DNA of 64,000 bases from Phoronis australis (lineage: Eukaryota > Phoronida > Phoronidae). The notes beneath the pieces are model-generated. The model did no database searches. It was not told where the DNA came from and was given only the letters and a program-made list of their open reading frames with translations. Position 1 is the first letter of the stretch. Each line of letters begins with the position of its first letter. Location: contig NMRA01000162.1 in assembly GCA_002633005.1 (NCBI GenBank), positions 486,666 to 550,665 of the forward strand. The letters are read 5' to 3'. Shown one piece after another: positions 33,623 through 45,600 of this stretch. The position numbers and the translations under genes are program-made.

Positions 33623-36600
33623 GTAAGTACTTACAACTCTCCCACCAATTCAGAGGTTAGGGATAGGTCTGAGCTATTTGCGTGAAGTAGCCCTAACTTA
33701 CAGTCTTGTTTTAGACTTGAGTTCGAACCCTCGGCCTAACTCTGAGTCTGGGTTTCACATTTAGTTTCCCTTTTGCAGTGATCTAAAAGATCAAGGACTA
33801 CCTGATACTACGCCTCGTCACCAATTGCAGACAATTTTATACACACTATGCCAACGGAAACCAAAACTGAAGTGTGACGTATCTTTAATCCTCAGATTCC
33901 ACATATAGGTTTACTGTCGATCTACCTTACTTTTCACGTTATAACGCCACGTTATCACGTGAAAAGTAAGATATTGCAACGAGGCCCCGCAAACGCCACA
34001 GCCGTTAGTCGTATCAATACAACACGTTATCTAATCGCATTTTTTTATCAAGCTCGCGAGTTTGATAACAATATGATTAGATAACGTACTACGTGTCAAC
34101 ACCCATGTAGCTCGATACTGATGTGCGTTCAGTAAGGCTAGCACCTAATCTAGGACCTGTAGCTAAAATCTAACCAGTCACGTGTTATAATCTAAAATAC
34201 ACGGCAATGTCCAGCTCATGTAATCTTGCGAAGTCATGCTTTTTGACGAGGTCCAAGCGTTACACAACGGGAGGCAGGTTACCCGAGCTGAAGCGACAAC
34301 CAGAAAAGTGTATTAGGTGAAATATGTTTCTACAGTTGCCAATATATGCAGAGGTCTGTGGCAACGGCGGTAACTGAAAGTATTGATTTGGATTTACTTT
34401 GGCTGGACCAAAATCGTTGAAATTTCAACAGGAACAGCTAGCATAACGCATGCCTCAGTTTCTCCTAGAGCGTAGCAGTAGGGGCTTTCACTATACTAAC
34501 GTCCGTCGATGGTTTGGGGAGTTGCAGTCAGTATGAACGCTTAATTTCGGTCCTGGATCGAAGTTAGCGGCTCCAGTTTTTTTATAATTTTTTTATTCTC
34601 CCTGTTCAACATAAGTAAGGACAAAGGTCTGGGGTTCCCTTGCCTTACTTTACAATTCAATGAAAATAAAGTTTACAAAGTTAAATGTATACTTGAACCG
34701 GATTTTTGAAATACATTTAACAAAAAGAAAAAAACCATACAAGACAGTGTAGTAGTATATGGCTCTGAAAAGGGGAGAGGGCATTTTGGAATAAAATATC
34801 CTTACATTGCTACTAAATTATGCATTTGTGACCACCTGTTTGTAATTTTTTCCATTTGTAAATTTTTTGAATAATTATGTTTTTCACAGGAGTAATAAGT
34901 GTTATTTTTTTGTTAATACAATTAAACTTGGAGATTTACCCTTGAGACGTTACTTATATAAATGGAACTTGCAGAGACACAAGATTAAATTTTGAATTAG
35001 CTGCCTTGTGCATCTGTTTCCAAAGAAAATTGTAAGCACATTTGTACCTAGGGAAATATTGGTTTTGTTTCTAACCCAATCTTCAACATTGTTCCAAAAA
35101 TTTTGAACAACATCACATTGCCAGTATAAGTGAAGCAAAGTCTCAGGTTCACTCTTACAAAACGTACACAAGGGGGAGTTACTGACCCCAATTTTGACAA
35201 GATAAGAGTTACAGCTAATTACTCTATGTGACAGTCTAAATTGAAACCAACGAAGTTTCACATCAAGTGTAAAGTTCACAAAGTAGGCATTTTCCCACCA
35301 TTCAATAGTGTCTGGTATAGCAAGTTCTGCCTGCCACTTCATCTCAGATCTAGGCCTGGCATATTTGTTTGGCACAAAAGTGTTGTATAGATATTTTGTG
35401 CCTTTTTTGTCTGCAAGTACTAATTTCACAAAAAATGGGATAGAGGGTGTATAGAAGGAAAACTTGTCTCTTTTTGAGATTTTCCATTTTTGACAAATAG
35501 CCTCTTTGAGCCCATAAAAATTCAAAAATATTGGTCTTAAAATGAAGTTTTTGCAAAAATCCTCAAAAGATAACAAATATCCATGCTCGTCTAGTAGTTT
35601 TGAGATATCATAAACACCCTTTTCAAACCATCTTCTCCAAAATACAGTTTTTCCACCAATCAATACCAAATTGGCTGATATGGTATTTCCTCCTGATCTA
35701 TTATATTAGAAAAATCATACAGAAGGTTAAATAGTTCCTTCCAAAAAGGATTCTCAGTTTGAGATGCTGCATATTTGTGGAAAATTTTCCCAAATTTTAG
35801 ACACTCCAATGATATCAAATCAGTGTTTAAGAGGAGACTTAACCATGCTGTAGAATTTGTGGCTTTTAAGAACCTACGCATCCATGTTATCTTAATTGCC
35901 TCTACAAAAGAGTAAATATCTATCATTTTACAACCACCAAATTCATAATGTTGAATCATGGTTTTGCGCCTAATTTTGTCACACCTCCCTCCCCAAATAT
36001 AATGAAAAAACATTTTTTCTAAATCTTTACAGAACAGATTGCTGGGGATTGGCAAACATGGTAAAACATGAATCAGTTTTGGTAGAAGAAATGATTTGAC
36101 CACAGTAACAAGAGTACTTAAGTTTCTTTTTGACCATCTTATAATTTCCTTTTTAATATCAACCAACTTGCGATCAAAATTTAGATTTCTCATTTCCTGG
36201 ATGTCAGTAGAAAAAACAACCCCGAGCATACTAAACTGTGAGCTAGACCATTTTTTAAAAGTCCTTTTCAGAACAACCCTTGAATTACTTTGCCTCATAG
36301 AACCTATCCAAACACAAGTTGTTTTTTCTAAATTAGGAGTTAGACCTGAATACTTCGAGAACTGGTCAAGCAGATCAAGAGAGTTTTTTAATGATCTTTC
36401 GCAACCATCGAGGATGCTAGCAGTGTCATCTGCATATTGGACTAGTTTAAATTCTTGAGCTCCAATCTGTATACCTTTTATATTTTTGTTTTTCCTAAAG
36501 AGATTTCCTATAATCTCAGGGTATAGTAGAAAAAGATAGGGAGATAAAGGGTCTCCTTGTTTACAACCTCTACCCATTTCAAAGAATTGAGAGGTTTTTC

Positions 36601-39600
36601 CATATTGAATTACACAAGCCATAGCTCCCTCATTGAGCAACGATACCCACTTTTTGATGTTTGGGCCAAAATTAAAAAAAAGACAGGCTTTTTTGTAGAA
36701 ATACCCAGGACACTGAGTCGAACGCCTCCTTTCAAAATCCACCAGGACCAGTAATCCAGGGATATTCAATTGATCAGTTGCACAGATAAGATCATAAATT
36801 AATCGAATATTTTCGCCAATAAATCTACCAGCAATAAAACCTTTCTGGTTTTCGTGGATCAAGCAATTTAAGACAGACATAACACGTTCAGCAATACATG
36901 CTGAAATTAATTGATAATTTATATTGAGCAATGAAATTGGCCTCCAGTTTTTTAGTAGTTCCCTAGGTTTGTTAGCTTTTGGGATAATTTGGATCACACC
37001 TTGTTTTACAGCGGATGGTAGGGAATTCTGTGAAAACATACATTTAAAAGCTGCAACTAAATCATCTCCCAAATCTGACCAGAAAAATTTGTAAAATTCC
37101 CCTGTAAAATCGTCGGGACCTGGAGTCTTATTATTTTTCATCTTTTTGAGAACAAATAGAATTTCATCATGCATGTAAGTAATATTTCCTTCCAATGAAT
37201 CTCTTATCCTTAAGTTTTGGTGAATCAGTGTTTTCCAAAATTACATCTAAATCATATTGGGAAAAGTGGTGATCCTTTGAGGCATAAAGATTGGAGTAAA
37301 ATTTTTTTATTTCTTCCAGAATTCCCTTTTGACTACAGATCAATGTACCATTGTCATCTATTAAACTTGAGATATTTTTATTAACAAAATTACGTTTTTC
37401 TAAATTACTAAAATATCTTGTTGGTTTTTCACCATTTTCTATCCACTGAGCACGAGATCTCAATATTATACGGTCGACGAATTCCTTTCTAATTTCTTCA
37501 TACTCGACCTGAAGAATTTCTAGCCAATCACTAAAAAATTGAGAATCAGTATTCTGAACGAACTGGTGGACAGTATTTATTAATCTTTCTAAATGTAGTT
37601 TTCTGTTTTTATTTCTTTATTTTTGAAAGCACTATATGACAGAGTGAAGGATCTAATGTTTAGTAGGAAAATGTTAAACAGTAAAGCTTTGTCAATGTCA
37701 GAAGCATATACACTTTTGGTGTCTTGAATAATAATTTTTACTTGCTCCACATACTTTTTGTCCCGGAGTAGAGAATTATTAAATTTCCATAAGCCTCTGC
37801 CACGTTCAAAAGAGTGCAATTTTATCTCCAACCGAATGGCTGAATGGTCAGTTCTGTAGCCTGGGATTATTTCTACTGTGTTTAACAAAGATAATAACTC
37901 GTCGGAAATTAGAAAAAAGTCAAGGCGAGATTTCTTAACTGGGTTTTCCTACTCCATGTAAAAGAGGTACGGTCCGGATTGTAAACTCTCCAAGGGTCAA
38001 CTAAATTAAATGTTTGCTTTAAATTTAAAACTGCTTTTCTAACCTGAGGATTGTTCAGATTGAAATAACCAAAACAGTCCCGGTCATATTCTTGGACCAA
38101 ATTCCAATCTCCGCACAGAACAATAAATTCGGAGTTGAACAGAGAGATGCGATCTGCAACGTTTTCATAAAAATGTTTAGAATCTTGGTTAGGACCGTAC
38201 AGTATATGCGGGCTAGCGTAACTGTGATAATTTTTCCAGCACTATTTCAATAATTAATAGATTCCCTTTCTCGTCATTGTAACTATTTGTAATTTCATAT
38301 TCAAAATTATTATTAATTAGGATAGTGACACCCCGTGCATCCCTTCTACCTGGACTCACAAAAATGTCAAAGCCCCACTGGGCCCTAATCATATCATGGT
38401 CTGATTCTATGAAATGTGTGGTTTGGAGACAATAAATATTATAGTTTTTCCCTTTAGATAATTAAAAACATCCTTAGGCTTTTGAAAATTTAGTAAACCT
38501 CTGCAGTTTAAAGATATAACGTTAATCATCTTTTAAATACTAGGTAAACGTCAATAAAAAGACAAGGATAAGCAGATTCACAGACCTGCAAGCAAAAACT
38601 CCAATATATGACTTCCGAGCTATGTGATAAGTAGGTCTTATAAAGGCAATATCTCCCTTCCCAGATATAAGTCAATGTTACATCGTTACAAAACTCTACA
38701 AAAACACAAATGCAAAAACCTTCCCTAGCATCCTGGTTCACCGGCGTGGGAAAGAATTTTTGTACATTCAACCAGAAAAAAAATAGACAAATAGACAAGT
38801 AGCACTAACAAAGCATAGTTTGATCTGAGCTAGTTTAATACAGAAAAGATAAGTACCGAGGGTAAGTCAGAGCCACACCAGCGCAGATGCACTATAAACA
38901 GCCAGTAAAGCCTGCCGAGATTTGCCATAATCAAATCCCTGTTACAGGGATAACAAAAAAAAGAAAAACAGGAAAAAACAATAAGGCGCTGGCATTAACA
39001 TTTAACATTGGCCAATGAAAATACTTAAATAGTGACTAAACACAAAGTACTGGGATGTAGTTACGCTGTAAATGTTCTCCATGGTTCTTCATTGCTTTTC
39101 CGTACCTCCAACCAAATCATCTCAGGAGCTTCCTTGATGCGAGTGAACATCTTCTGCTGCTTTCTCAAATCATAGGCGATGTGTGCCAGCACTCCTCTCT
39201 TCTGCTTTAACAATGGCGGCAGGTCGGTACGGACAGCAAGACCCTTCTCTCTCAACTTTGACCCTGCAGCTAGAATGTTGTAACGGTCACTCTTAATCAC
39301 AAATTTAACAACAATTGCTCTAGGAGCATCTGGTTTTCTGGACTGCTGAGGTTTCTACAATCTGTGGCAGTTAGAAAACATGAGCGACTTCACATAACTG
39401 TGCTGAAGTAGAAGTTTTTCTTCTATGAAGCCTTTGACTAGCTGCTCAACATTTTCACTGCTTGTGTCACGAATGGGTTCATTTATACCGTAGAACAAGA
39501 GATTGTATCTCCTACACCTCCATTCATCATAAGCCAAACGCTTTTGCAGAATGTCAACATAGTCAAGCCTACGGAGGTTTGCCTCTTGAATATTATTTTC

Positions 39601-42600
39601 CACTGCGGCTAGTCTGTTAGAAATAAATTCTTGTGATGTTTCTAAATCCAACATTTTGTCCTCAACCTTAGAAAATCTATCAGAGAACAATGCTTCCAAA
39701 CGGGTAATTGACTCGATAATTAGCGACTTCAATTTGGACAAAGTTACCGTTCCCTCTGAATCTGAGCTCACTTCCGGTGGGGAAACTGTCATGTCGGCCT
39801 CACAGCCACTGGCGATAGCAACATTACCAGAGCTTTTACAGGTTGAAGCGTTTTCCTCCGCATTCGTTTCTTCTTGTATTGTGCTTTGTGAACGAAGTGC
39901 TTTTCGTTGACTCTTTCCCGGCATGGTTTTCAAAATTTTTGACAAAATTCCCAGGAGGACAGATTAGAGCGCTTTCATAGGCCAAGACCGGAACCGGAAG
40001 TCGTTAGCAGCTCCAGTTAACATCGCATCTCAAAGGTGGATTTAACGGCGCAGCGTCGACGCTGCGGTGCTGTACGAGCGGTAATTAACTTCGGTCCACT
40101 CGAAGTTATCGCCAGGTGACACTGTTATCAGATTCGGCCTAGTGTATGCTCATATTTTGCTGCAATAATAACCACTCTATTTAAAAATAAGTCTAAGGTC
40201 AATTAGCACATGTAAATGTTCCCAAACCTTGCGATAACTTCGATGACGACATCGTCACCTCCCGTTTACTTAATCGATGTTTATTAAAGACCTGGTCGCA
40301 CGCGTTGTTAACCCTTATTACGTGGTTAGAGGATGTTATAAGGATCCAAGAAGTAATTACCCCATAACTAATACAAGACCCGTACTCGAAAAAAGTTTAA
40401 ATGAACGCGCCACTCACAATTCGCACCCGAAGAACCACCGCCATTTTGAACTTGCCGCGAACCCGGGAGTACAATGCATTCAGGAACCCAGGCTAGCCGC
40501 TAAGAAAACGCCGTCAGTGTGGATGGACGAGTGCCTGTTACCAGCTTGCAAACGGGGATAAAATAATCGACAGCGCGCCTTAATTTTAATAAAATCAAAT
40601 CATGGACAACTTTATCGAATTTGCTGAAGAAATGTGGCGAATAAATTTTGACAGAAATTATTTTGCTAGACCCGGGAGCGTATCGGACCGCGTGCCGATT
40701 GAGACCTGACACTGGCGAACGGTANGACTTACATGTAACTATTACCATGGTGACTGAATAGTGTTTCCTTACACCAGAAGTTGACAAGCACGATTAAAAA
40801 AATATGAAGTTGCAAGGAACAAGAATTGGAGGCTTGAAGCTTCACAATCCAACATAGCTTATTTTACAAATTAAGAATATTCATATTGTTGACTTGATAA
40901 CCTGAATTAAGAAGCAATAAGTTACAAAACATGACTTGAAAGCAATTGAGACTTAAAATTCAGAAAAATATGAATCATTTTGTGACACCGAATCAAGCCT
41001 TGAACAGCAGTTGACAACCAAACAAAAAACCATGTCAGAATTATTTCAACTATTTCTTTAGCTTAGTGTAAGATCACCTGAATGGGAAATTCACAGTAAA
41101 ATAATTCGAACATATCTTATATTTTTGCACAAAAAAACACGAAAATTGAACAAAGTTCCTTTTTTGTAGCAACGCTTGTCAAAATGTATCAACGTTAAAT
41201 CTTCACAAATTACAAGGTAGCCCATTGAACATGCCTTTCGCCATGTTGTCGGTGCCGCCAAAATGAGACGAAGTCCAACGGGAATTGTGAGCACATTTAT
41301 CACTTATTGAGTAACAACAGCGAGCCTGAAATTTGGTGAACACTGATGAATCTTGCAAAATAGTAAGTAAAGATATGTCTAACTAAATTTCACCGTAATT
41401 TGTCGGCGAAAACAATTTACACAAAGTTTTAAACTCGTAACTTATCCCGCTGTCCTTCAATATGGCCGACGCGATCCAAAAAGTGACCCAAATTTCGCCA
41501 CAAAAATTGCAATATCTTTACACTGCTTGCCCCGATTTTGATACTTTTTCGATTTTTTTGAGCAGAATGCACTAACTTTTCGATGATAGCAAAGACCTTT
41601 TTCAAAAAGAAAAAAAATCAAAACGAAAAAAAAATTGGTTCGACCTATATTGGTTCCTAGGTTCGACCGGCGTACTTAAGGAACTAAACACCAATGCTAT
41701 TTTACCATAATAAGTAACATTCCAAAAAAATTCAACGACCACTATCTACAAACTATAAATACACTACACACACAAACGAATCACGAGATATTACTAATAA
41801 AACGAAATAATGAAGACTTTTCGAGCAAGCCATAGTACATTCACTTACAACATAGACTGTTGTCTATAATCTATGGTTACAAGGAAAAATGGCGGCGTTC
41901 AGGACAAGTTCCTGAACTGATGACCCGGAAATGTGGGTACGGAAATAACCGATGACAGCCGGTAATTATACGCTCACAGAGAAGGGACAAATATTGTTAA
42001 AGTTCGCTTTTGGCAAGAAAGGCGAAAAGAATTTAAAGAAAGGGTGTCGAAAATAAGATTTTATGTAGTAAGTGTTTTCCGATACTGGAACCACATGGGC
42101 AGTTTGAGAGCAGGCCTTTAACTACTGTTAACTGCGCTGTTTACGTCGACGCTCCGCTCAGACCGGAGTTAAGTCTATATGAAACGGTCTTGTAACAATC
42201 AAGAAATTTCCACTATCACGATCTAATCTAGGATCACGCTCAGTCGATTAATCGTGTCCAGCGCACCTTTTGTGTTTGTCCACAATACTATGGTTAAGCT
42301 GGGCAGAGCTTTACAGTCACACAAAGGAATCAACAGGTGAAAGTCAAGTCTAATTTTGCTGAAAGTCAACCGTTTTTCTACATTCAAATTTTTTTGTTGA
42401 AATCATTTAATTAGTACAAAACAATCTGCCTCACGACATTTAATTGAAAGTCATTTGCAAAAGTATTTTAAACATCGGTTAGCGGCAGGCGTGCGGTTTA
42501 CACTGAACTGCTGGACTACGTGAGCTTATCAGATGAATCTAGGAACCAATATGAGATTGGTTCCTAGGATGAATGCAGGCAATAAGAGACCTGCCTCCCG

Positions 42601-45600
42601 TTCAGTAACGTTTAGACCTCGTTAAAATGCATGACCTCGCGAGATTACATGAGATATTGCCATACATTTTCAATGAGAACAGGTGATTTTGGCTAGATTT
42701 TAGCTACACTGTAGGTCCAAGCGTAGGTCCCAGCACTATTGAACGCACGCCTGGACTACGTAAACATTGGCTTGCCACCGTCAAACTGGTAACGTACTGG
42801 CCAATCAGTCAATCGGGATATTCATTCGGGTGCGTAACATGTAGGAAGGTTAAAGTCATTGGTACGAGGGACACGCGTCTCCCGGACCCCTCTTCGTGTC
42901 ATTATTCCACAGTGTGAAGTGTGTGTCACCAACTCAACGTTGCAGTTTCTGATATTTGTGGGGATCAAATAGATGGCGTAGGAGATTAGCATGTCGCGAC
43001 ATCTAGCGATTGAGAAATTCCACAAAACTGGGTATCGTTCCGGGCAGTTTTGGAGGTGTTATACAACAAGCTCCAAATCTAGTGTCCAAGATACAATGAG
43101 AGCAAAAGACAAGTGATGCATTCGATTGTGATTGGTTTACTTGTAATGCCTGCCATTTAATCGAGCATTGGCTTGGGCTCTTCAGGCCCCGGCCGTTGTC
43201 GGTTTTGCGCGGGGCGTGGTTCCAATTTCTAGAACGACGGACCTTTGCAAGCGTCGACACTGTAGAGTTGTCGGTAAGGCCGTTGTCGCAGCTTCATTAG
43301 GGGGAAGGGGAATCTGTATACACAACAATCACGCTTAGCTCTGTGTTCCGGAGATGAGACGGAATACAGGGGCGGATCCAGGATTTTAAGTTGGGGGGCC
43401 AGGGCAGAGTATTAGCCAGGATTTTGCTCGTCAGACATTCGCACCCTCCAATTGCCAAATGGAATCTGGGAGAGTTTTAGGGGCATGGGCCATGGCCCCT
43501 TGACCCCCCTCTAAATACGCCACTGCAAGAAGTTAGGATGCCGTGGTTGCTCGCAAAGCTCGAGTCAAATTCGGATGGAATGTGGTCCAGAAAGAGAACG
43601 TTTCAGCGTTACCCCCCTGCCAAACTTTCAAATCAGGCGTGGTTAAATGAGTAATTACACCTCATTTCATATTCGGACTTAAATATTTAGTGAGAGAATG
43701 ACTTGACTTTTTTATCCGGTGGTATTTTGTGAGTTACTCAAATTGCTTACATCGACGGAATTGGGAACAGTCCCCTATTCCGAAGGTTTACTACTCTGAA
43801 GCTTCATTACTCCGAAAATATCTAAAACTCCGGATTCAGTTGTAATTTTCATACTTTTACAAACAAAAAATAACAATACTTCGGTGATTAGATTCATTGA
43901 GTGGTGCTCCAAAACCCAATTAAACTAACGCCCGGATTTCATGCGCATGCGAAATTGACCGCATGTCTTATGAATACGGAGCAATGAGTAGGTGCTTGCA
44001 TTTTTAAGAGAATATGAAGTAAATAGGACCGTCCCGGATTACACAGCGACAGACGCATCTCACTGCATTTACTCACAATGCCGTAAACATCCGTCAGGTA
44101 CATTCAGTGCCGCCTCGTTTTCGTACCACTGGAGGTTCACGTGTTAGTTGTTGATGTCTTTACAAGTTTTTTCTCGGTTTCTTTACTCTATTCGTCCTTC
44201 CAATGCCAACGAGGTATACTGCTGAGTTGTGGGCTGATAAACTCCGGCGTGAAAAAGTTGGATAAACACGACAAATACTCGGGAATGCGTGATCTGAGAT
44301 TATGCGCCTTCCCGACATCAATGAGAGACACGATTCCAAAACTGGGTCACGTGTTTTCTTATCTCCAAGACAAAGGAGAGTTATCGTCATCTAATCTGGG
44401 ACGGACCTGTTTTCAGCCATGATAGGTTCATCGAATGCATGTCAAGATCCCATCATTTCACGGCTTGACTGAAAATTTTGGGGTCGCTGCGCCTCATCAT
44501 TGTTATGTTCGTGGTTTTTATTAAACTTGCAGAGTTCAAAACACAACCTTATATGGCACTGGTATCTAGAATCATAGATTGTGTAAGATGTGCAAAACAA
44601 TTATCTGAAATCTGATTATGACTCATGAGCATATGATCCCTAGTTCTGACAAACAAGTTTTCAGTTGAGAGTTAGACAGCATAGTAAATAGATGTATCTT
44701 GTAGATCCATAGAATAAACCCACGTAAAACCGTAACACAGAGTTCTGTTTGAAAGAGGTTTTCATACAATCATCACCTACCGGAACCACGCACACGGCCG
44801 GGTTGAAACTAATTGTAGTTAGTTTGCTACAACATGTACCCTGTCTTTGTTAGTCTTCATGAAGTCAAAGATTCCCATTCATCCTTCTTAATTTTAAAAC
44901 CGCCGTTGGTCGCCGCAGCCTTGACCCGGTGTTGTCCCTGCATGAGAATGAGTGGCATGCTGGTTCTGAATGGCCAATGACTCTTCAATGTACAGTAACT
45001 CCTTATTAGTTACATGCAGAGCTGGTGACCCTGCAACTACGGTGATGACCAGCTGCTGACTATACTCTATGTATCTCTCACTTCACTCTATGGATGTTAC
45101 CTGAGCTGTATGTTGACACTTGTTGTCCTAAATTGTTGTAAATATGTTCCTGATGATGTCTAATGAAAAGACGAAACGTTGAATTGAACATGAACTTTTT
45201 TTATTTGGGCGGCGATCGTCCGGTTTTTAATTTTATTGTGGCCAAAAACTGATTTAATTTTCAATGTGCATGCAAATTGCCTGCATGTCTTAACACGAAC
45301 AAATGAGCACGCAATTGCATTAAAAGAATATGAAGAAGGAGTATTAATGAATTATCAACGACGATACATTCGTCAAATTCATGTCAATTAGGATCGCATC
45401 GAAGCTCAATTGAAAAGTTTGGGGCCGCTTCGGCTCAACGTCACCAAAGGAACAACGCAAACGGCCGGGTCGATACTAAATGTAGGTAGTAGGCCACCCT
45501 GACTCTGCCAGTCTTCATGAAGTCAGTTACAGTAGTCCCTTTCAATCTCCTTAAATTTAAAACCGTCGTTGGTCACCGCAGCCTTGATTGTTGTCCCAGA

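Larger units (their letters stand above)
34579..40002 (-). mobile_element. Full-length, inactivated Tx1/L1-type LINE
   Basis: A 5.4-kb non-LTR retrotransposon lies antisense in intron 1 of the methyltransferase gene and is bounded by 16-bp target-site duplications. On the minus strand the order is a short 5' leader (GACTTCCGGTTCCGGTC), ORF1 (39945 to ~39061), ORF2 endonuclease and reverse transcriptase (38529 to ~34950), a 3' UTR and an A-rich tail (AATAAAAAAATTATAAAAA). Both ORFs contain frameshifts, so it cannot be autonomous. The RT motifs, a C-terminal Cys-rich knuckle and a coiled-coil ORF1 place it in the L1/Tx1 group by inspection. The target duplications differ by one base, suggesting an old but not ancient insertion. 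Confidence 0.85.

Noticed and set aside
33715-33740. AGTTCGAACCC as a tRNA B-box
   Set aside because: No matching A-box, acceptor stem or anticodon arm at the right distance; probably chance or an old SINE scrap.
36096-36754. Plus-strand frames of 120 and 65 codons
   Set aside because: They are antisense to the LINE reverse transcriptase.
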